Positions 15,330 to 26,645 of a stretch of 52,024 nucleotides of DNA are shown one piece after another. The notes below the pieces were generated by a model. The model saw only the letters and a program-made list of their open reading frames with translations, searched no databases and was not told the DNA's origin. This DNA is from CAYLLN01 sp036496265. GTDB lineage: Bacteria > Planctomycetota > Planctomycetia > Pirellulales > Pirellulaceae. The stretch lies in NCBI GenBank assembly GCA_036496265.1, contig DASXLL010000158.1:1-52024 (forward strand). The letters run 5' to 3'. Every line of letters starts with the position of its first letter. Within the stretch, counting starts at the first letter, position 1. A program made the position numbers and the translations under genes.

Positions 15330-16307
15330 ATGGTTTTTGAGAGCGCCAGCCCACAGGAATACGAGCCAAGCATGAAAGCGGAACGACGGCACGAGCTGAA
15401 GCACAACGAATTGGCCGACTGGCTCGGCGAGCGGATGGAAATGGTTAAGCCGCATACCACGGGCATTTTGCTTGGACTGGCGCTGTTGGCTGCGATCGTG
15501 CTGGCGACCGCGTTTTACTTCAGTGGCGAGACGCATGCGGCGGCCACTGCCTGGAGTTCCTATTTCGACGCTTTCAACGATCGCGATCCGCAGCGCGTTT
15601 TGCAGGATTTGGCGACGAAGCAATCGGGCAGCAAGGCGGCGTGGTGGGCTCAGGCGGCGCTAGGCGATATGAATCTTTCCGAAGGTACGTCGCTACTTTA
15701 CAGCGACCGCAAGGAAGCTCAAAAGCGTCTGGAAGCGGCCGAAGCGGCCTATAAGCAGGTCGAGCGAGCCGATGATCCGATGCTGAAGAATCGAGCGCTC
15801 CTTGGTCTGGCACGTGTTTATGAATCGACGTTTAAGCCCGACGAGGCCCGCAAGTATTACGAGCAAGTCGCGGCCAGCGAAAAAGATTCGCCACTGGGCA
15901 AGCAGGCCGCGGCGGACGCGAAACGGCTGAAGGACTCTCGCGAATTGGCGTTTTTGGATTGGTTTGCAACGCAAACGCCGAAGCGACCTGCACCGTTCCC
16001 CGGCGTCGGCGCCAATGTGCCGAATTTGCCGAGCGATCTGCCGGATCGGCCGAATCTCGAGCTGCCCAAGAGCTTGGGGCTCGACAATATCGGAACTGGC
16101 GCGCCGGCGGAGCCGCCGCCCGCGTTCCCCGCGCCGCTGGGCGCGTCGCCAGCCGCGGCAACAACTGACGCGGTGCCTGCCGACGCGACGAAGGCCGGTG
16201 AAGCAAAGCCAGCCGACGCCGCTGCCCCGCAGGCGCCTGCTCCCGACGCGGCGAAGCCGGATGAATCCGGTGCGGGCGAAAAGTCTAGCGAAAAGAAATC
16301 AGACTGA
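15330..16307 (+). CDS. Membrane-anchored TPR protein (YfgM-like)
   Basis: A 325-aa protein. The cytoplasmic N-terminus (residues 1-45, HELKHNELADWLGERMEMVK) is followed by one membrane helix (about 46-67, GILLGLALLAAIVLATAFYF) and TPR-like helices (about 70-205, with ALLGLARVYESTFKPDEARKY). The C-terminal 80 residues are Pro/Ala-rich and probably disordered. The topology matches YfgM, an ancillary SecYEG/periplasmic chaperone subunit. CAGGGA precedes the ATG at 15330. The pseudouridine synthase gene follows 8 nt after the stop, so they are likely cotranscribed. Confidence 0.78.
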   Translation: MVFESASPQEYEPSMKAERRHELKHNELADWLGERMEMVKPHTTGILLGLALLAAIVLATAFYFSGETHAAATAWSSYFDAFNDRDPQRVLQDLATKQSGSKAAWWAQAALGDMNLSEGTSLLYSDRKEAQKRLEAAEAAYKQVERADDPMLKNRALLGLARVYESTFKPDEARKYYEQVAASEKDSPLGKQAAADAKRLKDSRELAFLDWFATQTPKRPAPFPGVGANVPNLPSDLPDRPNLELPKSLGLDNIGTGAPAEPPPAFPAPLGASPAAATTDAVPADATKAGEAKPADAAAPQAPAPDAAKPDESGAGEKSSEKKSD

Positions 16308-16315
16308 GGCTGTGA

Positions 16316-17326
16316 TTGTCCGCCTCGGAGTTGTCCCCTGATCAGCCGCTGTCGCTCGTGGTAGGCGAGGCAGCGGCCGGGCAACGGCTGGATGCTTTTT
16401 TAGCGCATGAGCTATCGAAATACAGCCGTGTGCAGCTTCGCAAAGTAATCGGTGCGGGCGGCGTCAAAGTTAACGGCCAAGGCACGAAGGTGGCACACCG
16501 GCTGTCGGCCGGCGATCGGATCGAGATTCTGCTGCCGCCCATGAACACCGCGGGGCCGCACCCCGAGGAAATCCCGCTCGATATTCTCTATGAAGACGAG
16601 CACATCATCGCGGTGAACAAGCCGCCGGGAATGGTCGTTCACCCGGCCCGCGGGCATTGGTCGGGTACATTGGCGAGCGCTCTATCGTTTCATTTTCGGC
16701 AGCTTAGCAGCGTCGGCGGGCCGACGCGGCCGGGGATTGTGCATCGGCTGGATCGTGACACGAGCGGGGTGATGGTTGTGGCCAAAACCGATCCGATGCA
16801 CTTCGCGCTTGCCGCGCAATTCGAAAATCGAACGACCGAAAAGGAGTATTTTGCGATTACGGTCGGCGTGCCCGATCGCGACCGCGATTTTGTCGAGCAG
16901 CCGATCGGCGTTCATCCCCATCAGCGGGAAAAAATGGCGATCCGCGCCGGCCATTCCACCAGCCGCGAGGCGACGACGTTTTACGAAGTGGTCGAGCGGT
17001 TCCCCGGCTTCGCGGCGGTCAAAGTGCAGCCGAAAACGGGGCGGACGCATCAGATTCGCGTACATTTGGCCCACATCGGCTGTCCAGTGTTATGTGACAA
17101 GCTCTATGGCGGGCACACAAAGATCACCCGCGGCGAATTGCGCCGCCGACGATCGTCCCATAACCCCGCCCGCGCGGATGATGAAGAAGTAATCCTCGCT
17201 CGCCAGGCCCTCCACGCCCGCCGCATCAAACTGTCCCACCCAGCAACCAATGACCCAATCGAATTCATCGCTCCACTGCCCGCAGATTTGAATGCCGTTT
17301 TGGCCGAGTTGCGGCAGTGGCAATAA
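16316..17326 (+). CDS. rluD: RluA/RluD-family pseudouridine synthase
   Basis: A 336-aa protein. The N-terminal S4 RNA-binding domain (about 22-75, QRLDAFLAHELSKYSRVQLR) is followed by the catalytic domain with INKPP-like VNKPPGMVVHP, and HRLDRDTSG in which D146 is the catalytic aspartate. Later come KEYFAIT and GRTHQIRVHLAHIGCPVLCD. RluD modifies 23S rRNA U1911, U1915 and U1917. TTG at 16316 has TGAGG about 6 nt upstream. A short insert (KITRGELRRRRSSHNPARADDEE) near the C-terminus is longer than in E. coli. The exact target uridines are inferred. Confidence 0.92.
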   Translation: MSASELSPDQPLSLVVGEAAAGQRLDAFLAHELSKYSRVQLRKVIGAGGVKVNGQGTKVAHRLSAGDRIEILLPPMNTAGPHPEEIPLDILYEDEHIIAVNKPPGMVVHPARGHWSGTLASALSFHFRQLSSVGGPTRPGIVHRLDRDTSGVMVVAKTDPMHFALAAQFENRTTEKEYFAITVGVPDRDRDFVEQPIGVHPHQREKMAIRAGHSTSREATTFYEVVERFPGFAAVKVQPKTGRTHQIRVHLAHIGCPVLCDKLYGGHTKITRGELRRRRSSHNPARADDEEVILARQALHARRIKLSHPATNDPIEFIAPLPADLNAVLAELRQWQ

Positions 17327-17413
17327 GGAAATGGAACAAAAGGCAACAAAGATAACGAAGCGATCACAGTTGTTGTATGATCTCTCTTCGTTGCCTTTGT
17401 TACCTTCTGTTCA
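17327..17413. repeat. Inverted heptamer arrays ahead of the isoaspartyl peptidase
   Basis: Left arm ATGGAAC, AAAAGGC, AACAAAG, ATAACGA (17331-17358); right arm CTTCGTT, GCCTTTG, TTACCTT, CTGTTCA (17386-17413). A related array is at 19243-19277. It ends about 32 nt before the start at 17446. Confidence 0.85.
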
Positions 17414-17445
17414 AAAATAGTGTTAGCGACATTCGGAGTTTCGGT

Positions 17446-18453
17446 ATGTCCATGCTGAACGTTGGTCGCCAAATTTTTCTGACCTGTTTTATTGTGGGAA
17501 TCGCAGCAATGTCAGTCGGGGCGCAAGAGAAGGCAGCCGCCAAGAAGTTTGCAATCGCGCTGCACGGCGGCGCGGGGCAATCGCCGAAGGAAGATACAGC
17601 GAAAGCTGTCGAAGCGTCGCTGGCGAAGGCGCTCGATATCGGCGTTGGCGTACTGAAGGGTGGCGGCACCAGTCTCGACGCGGTCGAGCGAGTGATTAAC
17701 TACCTGGAAGACGATCCGCTGTTTAACGCCGGACGCGGAGCCGTTTTTAACGCCGCTGGCCAGCACGAGCTCGATGCGTCGATCATGGACGGCAAAACGC
17801 TGGGCTGCGGCGGAGTGGCGGCCGTACGGACGGTGCGGCACCCAATTTCGTTAGCCCGGCTCGTCATGGAAAAAACGCCCCACGTTTTACTCGCCACCGA
17901 CGGCGCCGAAAAATTCGCCGATGAGATGGGAGCGAAGGTCGAACGGGTTGAAAATTCGTGGTTCAGCACGGAGAAGCGGCGTCAAGAATTGGAACGAGCT
18001 CAGAAAAAAGATGGGAAGCAGGCCATGAATGTGCTCACGGAATTGCAACATAGCACCGTCGGATGCGTGGCGCTCGATACGCAGGGCAATTTGGCGGCGG
18101 GCACTTCCACGGGCGGCCGGACCAACAAGAAATTCGGCCGTGTCGGTGATTCGCCAATCATCGGCGCGGGCAGTTACGCCAATAACGCGACGTGTGCCAT
18201 CAGTGGCACGGGCCTGGGCGAGCAATTCATCCGCCACTCAGTCGCCTTCAACATTTCGGCCCGCATGTCCTTGATGAAGCAGCCGCTGAAAGACGCCGTC
18301 CACGAAGTGCTTTACAAAACCCTCGACCCCGACGATGGCGGCCTCATCGCCCTCGGCTCCGACGGCACGATTGTCATGGACTACACCACCGCCGGCATGG
18401 CACGGGCGGCAGCGGATTCGAGCGGCTATCGTGAAATTAAAATCGGACGATAG
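17446..18453 (+). CDS. Isoaspartyl peptidase / L-asparaginase (Ntn hydrolase)
   Basis: A 335-aa protein with a signal peptide (residues 1-26, ending SVGAQ), so exported. It is made as a precursor that cleaves itself before Thr204 (HSTVGCVALD), which becomes the nucleophile. Conserved blocks are IALHGGAG, NAGRGAVFN, ELDASIMDG, GCGGVAAVRTVRHP, GTSTGGRTNKKFGRVGDSPIIGAG cut here as GTSTGGRTNKK and GRVGDSP, and SGTGLGE. It hydrolyses beta-aspartyl dipeptides or asparagine. ATG at 17446 is the start that gives the signal peptide. Its stop is 1 nt from the convergent PIG-L stop. Confidence 0.93.
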   Translation: MSMLNVGRQIFLTCFIVGIAAMSVGAQEKAAAKKFAIALHGGAGQSPKEDTAKAVEASLAKALDIGVGVLKGGGTSLDAVERVINYLEDDPLFNAGRGAVFNAAGQHELDASIMDGKTLGCGGVAAVRTVRHPISLARLVMEKTPHVLLATDGAEKFADEMGAKVERVENSWFSTEKRRQELERAQKKDGKQAMNVLTELQHSTVGCVALDTQGNLAAGTSTGGRTNKKFGRVGDSPIIGAGSYANNATCAISGTGLGEQFIRHSVAFNISARMSLMKQPLKDAVHEVLYKTLDPDDGGLIALGSDGTIVMDYTTAGMARAAADSSGYREIKIGR

Positions 18454-18454
18454 A

Positions 18455-19207
18455 TCAAGTCGCCTGCATTCGCGGCAACACGGTCTTCACAAGATCAAGC
18501 GCCCCGAGTGGCCGCGTGGAGACGAAGACTTCGCCGGCGGCGAAGTTGGCGGCGGCGCCGGCGAGCATGGCGGCGCCGCGGATACGGTCGAAGACGTGGG
18601 CTTTGCCGGGAGGGAATTGAGTTTGATAGCAACGGACGGCGGCGATTTTTTGCTCCAGAGTCTGGCTGATATCGACCGTGAAATGACTGGGATAGCCGCC
18701 GAGCGTTTCGGGCTCGAAGGCGAGGCGGAAATAAACTTGCGATTGGATGGCGTGGACGGGCAGGCTGTCGAAATGCTCGTCCCATTTGGTCAGCCGGGAG
18801 TAGAACACGGCGGCGTCGGTGATTTGCATCGCCTGCCAGTGGTCGGGCGAGGCGAGCGGAGTTTTATCGCCGAAGCCGATGACGATTTTGGGGCGGTATT
18901 TGCGAAATTCCTTGGCCAAGAGACAGCGGGCTTCGAAGCTGTCGAAGAGCCGGCGATTGGGAAGGTCGAGCGTAACGCGGATGGTCGCGCCGAGAGCGTC
19001 AGCTGCTTGTTTGGCTTCCGCGAGCCGCACTTCCGGCCCGGCAGAGAGCGGCGTCGGCTCGCCATCGGTCAGATCGATGATGCCGACTTTGTAGCCCTGC
19101 TTGACGAGCATTGCCAATGTGCCGCCACAGGCGATCTCGACGTCGTCGGGATGAGCACCGACGGCGATCACGTCGAGCTGGGGCCATTGATCGGTGGTGG
19201 AAGCCAT
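18455..19207 (-). CDS. PIG-L family deacetylase (BshB1-like)
   Basis: A 250-aa zinc hydrolase. The motif AHPDDVE (H19, D21, D22) plus a later histidine (PSHFTVDIS) make the metal site; GEPTPLSAGPEVRLAEAKQA is the usual second block. Close relatives deacetylate GlcNAc-malate in bacillithiol synthesis, and others act on N-acetylated sugars. No other bacillithiol genes are visible here. ATG at 19207 gives MASTTDQWPQLDVIAVG. Convergent with the peptidase gene. A heptamer array lies about 35 nt upstream. Confidence 0.9.
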   Translation of the reverse strand: MASTTDQWPQLDVIAVGAHPDDVEIACGGTLAMLVKQGYKVGIIDLTDGEPTPLSAGPEVRLAEAKQAADALGATIRVTLDLPNRRLFDSFEARCLLAKEFRKYRPKIVIGFGDKTPLASPDHWQAMQITDAAVFYSRLTKWDEHFDSLPVHAIQSQVYFRLAFEPETLGGYPSHFTVDISQTLEQKIAAVRCYQTQFPPGKAHVFDRIRGAAMLAGAAANFAAGEVFVSTRPLGALDLVKTVLPRMQAT

Positions 19208-19242
19208 AGCGCGACACGATTCGGCAGAAGGGACAAAAAAAG

Positions 19243-19277
19243 ATGGAATAGAAGGTAGCAAAGGAAACGAAGGGAGG
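19243..19277. repeat. Heptamer array upstream of the PIG-L gene
   Basis: Units ATGGAAT, AGAAGGT, AGCAAAG, GAAACGA, AGGGAGG; same family as 17331-17358. The rest of the gap to ftsK (19278-19570) is GC-rich with small hairpins (CCGCCA/TGGCGG near 19462-19479) and no gene I can support. Confidence 0.8.
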
Positions 19278-19570
19278 GCAGTACGTGGTGGGATTTGGAC
19301 GTGGCTGCCGGGCGTTTTTCCCTCGCTCCCGCGGCCCGCGTGCTACACTTCCGCGGGAACGAATCGCAGCCTCGGCTCGCTGCCGCTTGGAAACTCATGC
19401 CGCCGACATCTTTCCTACCGGTCATAACGACTGCGACGATCTAACAGGGAGCGCCGGCTGGCCGCCAAAAACTGGCGGCTGGCCGGGCCGCTGGCCGATT
19501 CTACTCGATGCCGGATATTCCGCCCGGGGCATGGACGCGCCACACGGCATCTCTTTCTGGTGATGCGTCC

Positions 19571-22240
<2,670 letters not shown>

Positions 22241-22257
22241 TTTGCTCGTTTACGCGG

Positions 22258-23484
22258 CTAAACGGTTGAAGTCATCATCAGCGAATCGACGACTAGCCAG
22301 CGGCAGGTAACGAGGGTCAGCACGAGGCAGAGCCACCAGGCGGCGATTTGCGCCCGCTTGTATTTTCGCATTAGCCACAAAAGGGCCAGGCAGGAAAAAG
22401 TGATTGCAATCTTGAATCCCGCGAGGTTGCGCGGATCGTGAATGAATTCCTTGCCAATGGGATTCAGTTCAGTCACACCACTGGTGCTGGCGCTCGTCGC
22501 CAGGATCGTCCACACAAGATCGAGTATCGATAAGGCAGCGGCAAAGGCGATCGACCAATTGAGCGCCTGAATCATCTCAGGCGATGGGTCGAGTCCTTGT
22601 GTCGGCTTCCCGGCGTGAGGGCGACCGCCCAACAAATGGCCGATAGAAAGCACGCTGAGGAGCATACCACTAATGGAAAGCGGATATGCGAGTCGTTCTA
22701 AGAGTCGCTGTGTCCGAATGTCGGCGAGGGCATGCTCCTGGTTTTGCTCGTAGGCATTGGTGAAGGCGGCGGCGCGAATCTTCAAATCGTCCGGCGGATC
22801 GAAGCTGCTAATCCAGTCGTCCCACACGCCGCGGTCGAAGTTCGCTGGTAATTGATTTCGCACCGTAACCTGCCGCAGTGCGCGATTGCGGGTAAAAATC
22901 AACGACTTGAGCAGGTCGTAGGTGTGCGAGGTGTCAAAGCTGACGAATGGCTGCGAGTTGAACGACATGATGACGAAATCGAGGGCGAGCTGGCCGTGCA
23001 ATTGGCTGAAAAAGTAACGCAAGGTCAAGTCGCTGCCGCGCGGACCAGAGCCGCCGCCGAAGCCGCGGCCGCCGAATTCTCGCTGCGGCGGCTTGCAAGA
23101 GATTTCGCGGCCGTTGACAGTTAGATTTTCCGCGTCGCAGCGGACTTCGTAGGGCGGGGCGATGTATTCGCCGTCGATAAAGCAGTAACCCTTTTCGACG
23201 GTGATCTCGAGGGGGCTGTCGTCGCGGCGACCAAATTCCGCGCGACCAAATTCGCTGCGGCCGAAATCGCCGCGGGGGCTGGGCGAGTCGGCTTGATTTT
23301 GGAAGCCGCGCTGCGGCCGAGGGATGTCGGACGCACGCGCGTCGTCGTGATCGGCCTTGTGGCGTTTTTGTGGATGCCGTTCGGGCTCATCTTGGGCGGC
23401 GCCCGCGGGATGGGCGAGCCGCAGCAAGATCAGTGCGGTAATCGCGCACGATAAGAGTCGCTGCCCGCTTCCCGTTGCCGCCAT
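22258..23484 (-). CDS. Hypothetical membrane protein with DUF5658-like C-terminus
   Basis: A 408-aa protein. Signal peptide (residues 1-29, RLAHPAGAAQ), a disordered Arg/Asp/Gly region (30-95, with FGRSEFGRAEFGRRD), and a Gly-rich stretch (135-150) precede a soluble middle. Four hydrophobic segments lie at about 268-288, 312-338, 352-372 and 380-402. The block LDLVWTILATS..TELNPIG resembles DUF5658, a family of small membrane proteins of unknown role. Middle residues such as GYCFIDGEYIAPPYEVRC have no match I know. Convergent with ftsK, 17 nt apart. Confidence 0.7.
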   Translation of the reverse strand: MAATGSGQRLLSCAITALILLRLAHPAGAAQDEPERHPQKRHKADHDDARASDIPRPQRGFQNQADSPSPRGDFGRSEFGRAEFGRRDDSPLEITVEKGYCFIDGEYIAPPYEVRCDAENLTVNGREISCKPPQREFGGRGFGGGSGPRGSDLTLRYFFSQLHGQLALDFVIMSFNSQPFVSFDTSHTYDLLKSLIFTRNRALRQVTVRNQLPANFDRGVWDDWISSFDPPDDLKIRAAAFTNAYEQNQEHALADIRTQRLLERLAYPLSISGMLLSVLSIGHLLGGRPHAGKPTQGLDPSPEMIQALNWSIAFAAALSILDLVWTILATSASTSGVTELNPIGKEFIHDPRNLAGFKIAITFSCLALLWLMRKYKRAQIAAWWLCLVLTLVTCRWLVVDSLMMTSTV

Positions 23485-23626
23485 GTGCGCTGGCCTCTGT
23501 TCCGTTCAAAGATGCGCGTAATCCATTTTCGGCCGAGGGTGGGAATTCGGCAATGGGAAGGCTTTACCAACCAATCCATCAACCCCGGGCGATGCGAAAG
23601 GTTCCGCTGCGTGGGTGATGGGGCTG

Positions 23627-25066
23627 CTATTGGCCGGCGTTCCACCAAATGGAATTGCTCGTGGCGGATTTGGCTTTGGCGCGGGCTTGGGCGATGGCGG
23701 GGCGGGTTTCGAGCTTGTCGGCAACTTGCCAGGAACCGATTTGGACTCCGCCGGACATGACAATGATGCTGTCGCCGCGTTTGACGGAGCTGCAGAGCGA
23801 CTCGACTTCCTTGGGGGAATTCATTGACTGGACGCTGAGCTTGCTTTGAGCGCCCCAGAGCGTCGGCAGTTGGCAGTTGGCCTTGGCGAGCAGTTGCTCC
23901 TTGGCGAGAAGAGCTGCGACGACGCACAAATCCATGACGTTGCGGAGTTCACCGAAGGAAGCATCCTTCGTGGAGAGCTCGTCGTAGTGGGCTGTCATGA
24001 GATCGGCCCAACGCTGGGCGGGGCCGCTGGCGGAGCCTTTGCCGGTGGCGTTGCCTTGAGCGTCGATAATCTCGTCTTCAGCCATGCACTTCACACCGCG
24101 GCCGCGGATTTCGAAGCCGAGGCCGTCTTCGCTGCGGCCGAGCGGTTCGTAATCGCATTCGAGCCACCAGCGGGGCGTCGGATAGTCGCCACTGGAATCG
24201 CGTTTGAGCATGTCGATGAAGCTAGGCAAACCTTTGACGGGCGAATTATCGAGATTCATGCCAAGCCGCTTCATGTGGTAATCGCTGGAAACCAAGATGC
24301 GGGCGAGATGGCTGTCGGTGGGAACGCCAGTGAGTGTAATTTGCTGTGGGCCAAGTGCTTTTCGCATCGCAACCATGGATGGGGCGCCCGAGCCGCGGCG
24401 ATTTGCCGAGAGGGATTCGAGGCGCTGGCGGCCTTCGGGCGTGGGATCGATCGAGCAACTGATACCACCTTGGCGGGCGTTATCGACGGTGCGAAAGGCG
24501 ACGAGGAGATCTTCGAGACGCAGAACCGGGCGGCCGGTGGTGACGCCGACGATGTTGCCTTCTTCATCAACCTTCCAACCTTCGCCGGGGCCGGCGAGGA
24601 CAATGTCGTTATCTTCGGGATAGACGAGGATGTATTGAATGCGCTGAATGCCGGCGAGGAAGCGGATGTCGTCGGGAAGCTGCTCAGCGGTCGTTTTGCC
24701 GGAGGCGATGATCGCTTCGTCGATTTTCTTGAGCGAGACCATGCGCATCTCGGTCGCGCCATTGAGCTCGGCGGCCGGCGCGGCATGCATTTTTCGCAGA
24801 GCGTCGCGGACGGGGATGCGAGTGCTCTTGTCGGCGGGAGTGACCATGCCGGCGGCGTCGATCGAGACACCACCGACGCGGGTGCCGAAGGCGCTGGCGA
24901 TGTTGCCGGTGACTTGGGCGAGGGCGTCAGCCGCGAGGACGGCGCAAAGTGCAACCGCGATCAGTCCACAGAAAGCGGCACGACGCAGAGCGTCGGGGCT
25001 AGCATTCCCACGCAGAGCGTGGGAACGAGCGGCCAGGGCGGCGGCACGGCGAAGAGGACTTGTCAT
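23627..25066 (-). CDS. DUF1598 domain-containing exported protein
   Basis: A 479-aa protein. Signal peptide residues about 30-51 (CGLIAVALCAVLAADALA) lead into a long domain matching DUF1598, which I know only from planctomycetes: GTRVGGVSIDAAGMV, DIRFLAGIQRIQYILVYPE, DIVLAGPGEGWKVDEEGNIVG cut here as DIVLAGPGEGW, LRLEDLLVAFR, GGISCSIDPTPEG, SSDYHMKRLGMNLD. No catalytic motif is visible. Residues about 13-29 (RSHALRGNASPDALRRA) in the signal n-region are encoded by an inserted family B repeat. ATG at 25066. Function unknown; probably periplasmic. Confidence 0.85.
   Translation of the reverse strand: MTSPLRRAAALAARSHALRGNASPDALRRAAFCGLIAVALCAVLAADALAQVTGNIASAFGTRVGGVSIDAAGMVTPADKSTRIPVRDALRKMHAAPAAELNGATEMRMVSLKKIDEAIIASGKTTAEQLPDDIRFLAGIQRIQYILVYPEDNDIVLAGPGEGWKVDEEGNIVGVTTGRPVLRLEDLLVAFRTVDNARQGGISCSIDPTPEGRQRLESLSANRRGSGAPSMVAMRKALGPQQITLTGVPTDSHLARILVSSDYHMKRLGMNLDNSPVKGLPSFIDMLKRDSSGDYPTPRWWLECDYEPLGRSEDGLGFEIRGRGVKCMAEDEIIDAQGNATGKGSASGPAQRWADLMTAHYDELSTKDASFGELRNVMDLCVVAALLAKEQLLAKANCQLPTLWGAQSKLSVQSMNSPKEVESLCSSVKRGDSIIVMSGGVQIGSWQVADKLETRPAIAQARAKAKSATSNSIWWNAGQ
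24981..25029 (+). repeat. Family B double palindrome inside the DUF1598 gene
   Basis: Hairpin GACGC-AGA-GCGTC followed by a larger hairpin with arms GTTCCCACGC-like (here ATTCCCACGC) / GCGTGGGAAC around AGA. Both read in frame. Other copies are at 26494, 27570, 36719 and 37334. Confidence 0.9.
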
Positions 25067-25700
25067 GGCTCTACATTCTCTTGTTAGTCCGGCAAATGGG
25101 TCATCCCGCGGGCCGAAGCGCGCCCCTGAAGCGTCTTTGGCCCGCTGCGTGAATGCTGGGAATGGTCCAGCCGGCAGATAGTATCGTAAGCTCCTAGAGT
25201 AAATCGGGGTTGGGGGGAAAGCAATAAAAAGTGAAGGTTTAGAGGGCAAGGGATTCGGGGCTCGGGGTTCGGGACTCGTGGGAAAAAGCGCTAAAGTTTG
25301 AAGTTTTTTCATTACGACGGGTCTTACTTGGAGGCGTAAGTTGTTGGCGGTGGTGGGGTTCGGAAAATGGGCTGGAATGGTGGTGCGCTCAACTTGAGCG
25401 GCTTTCGCACGGGTTATTGGCTGATTGGGACCGATTCGTGGATCTGCCTGCGCCTTCGGTTGCGGGTTAAACGAGGGTACGGGAAGGGCATGGGCCTGCC
25501 GGCTGGATGGCGAAGTACGAGATATATGCGTCCCAAGTCTCCATCGCAATTGGGATGAAAAACCGGGCGAGATTTTGGAAGGTTTTTCCGAAAGGGGGGT
25601 ACGCGATCACAAGTGAGGCTCGGCGGGAGCCTCGCCCTCCCACGTGCGCCGCTGCCCTCCCAAATGCGACATTGCGGGCACATCACGCGGAGCGTGATGG
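25067..25700. repeat. Gene-free stretch holding heptamers and palindromes
   Basis: No gene supported. It contains a heptamer array GGATTCG, GGGCTCG, GGGTTCG, GGACTCG (25251-25278), a family D palindrome (about 25617-25643) followed by a half copy (CTGCCCTCCC), and a family E palindrome (CATCACGCGGAGCGTGATGG, 25680-25699) that abuts the stop of the DUF420 gene. Confidence 0.7.
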
Positions 25701-26237
25701 CTACATGGAGGCGACGAAGGCGAGGTAGTAGAAGAGCCAGCCGGTGAGAGCGGTGAGGAGCATGCCGAGGGCGGCGGCCCAGCCGTAACGGGTGTGCCAG
25801 CGGCTGTGATGGTCGGGTAGCGGTGGGCGGGGGAAGTTGCGGAGGGCACGCGTGACGACGACGATCCAGAGGACGAGCGTGGGTATGGCGAAGGAGAGAT
25901 GGACGATGAGGCTGATGCCGGCTGGGCAGGACCATTTGTGGGCGGGGTCGAAATAGGGCGAGCCAGTTCCCGGCGGAATACCGCTGGCGCGCTGCTCCCA
26001 GCCGTTGATGCGGATGTCGAGCTCGAAGAGGAGTACTGCAACGAGCAGGATAGTGGCCATGACGAGTTGCAGTTTTTTGTGCAGATCGTAGCGGCGGCGG
26101 ATTTTGACCTGGTAGATGCTGAAGGCGAGGACGGGGACGACGACGAACATGGCCAGGAAGACCACGTCGAGCATCAGTGAGCCGCGACTGCCGAGAAAAC
26201 CGCCGAGGCCGGGATAGGTGGGGGCGGCGGTGGGCAT
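25701..26237 (-). CDS. DUF420 family membrane protein
   Basis: A 178-aa protein with four to five hydrophobic segments (about 22-42, 58-72, 108-128, 150-172). Conserved features are RRRYDLHKKLQLVMATILL and SRWHTRYGWAAALGMLLTALTG, with the paired H-K and H-T-R-Y-G motifs of the DUF420 (YozB-like) family. Members are often near cytochrome oxidase or SCO genes; none are seen here. The role is unknown, probably respiratory-membrane related. ATG at 26237 gives MPTAAPTYPGLGG. Confidence 0.85.
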   Translation of the reverse strand: MPTAAPTYPGLGGFLGSRGSLMLDVVFLAMFVVVPVLAFSIYQVKIRRRYDLHKKLQLVMATILLVAVLLFELDIRINGWEQRASGIPPGTGSPYFDPAHKWSCPAGISLIVHLSFAIPTLVLWIVVVTRALRNFPRPPLPDHHSRWHTRYGWAAALGMLLTALTGWLFYYLAFVASM

Positions 26238-26645
26238 GGAGGGGGGGAGGGATTTGAGATTTGAGCGGAGAAGTTTTTATAGCGGAGTAAGGGCGCTGGC
26301 GCAAGGCAGTGCTGGACGTGGCCCATTGGCGAGAACCAAAGCACGAAGCACAAAATCCGAAATCCGAAACAAATTCAAATGATCCAACTGGAAATACTTC
26401 AAACGTTTCGCGGGGGTATCACGGGGGTATCGAGTCGTCCGCAATTTGTGCCGCGAATTTGTTTGCGGTTGGAGGCGCGGAGGCCGAATAAAGAACGACG
26501 CAGAGCGTCGGGGACGTGTGTTCCCACGCAGAGCGTGGGAACAAGGAAGCCAGCGGTGGCGCCTGAGCCGGAGTAAGAGAAAGAGTAGGAGTAAGATTAA
26601 GAAGAGGATTATGAGTAGGAGCAAGAGAAGGAGTAGGACTTTTTC
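26238..26645. repeat. Gene-free stretch with 7-nt, 6-nt and palindromic repeats
   Basis: Heptamers AGCACGA, AGCACAA, AATCCGA, AATCCGA, AACAAAT (26340-26374); a family B double palindrome (26494-26542); and a purine-only-biased hexamer run of about 12 units (GAGTAA, GAGAAA, GAGTAG and similar, 26565-26639) just past the parA stop. No gene supported. Confidence 0.75.

Noticed and set aside
23846..25087. A 413-codon plus-strand open frame
   Set aside because: Antisense shadow of the DUF1598 gene with typical low-complexity composition.
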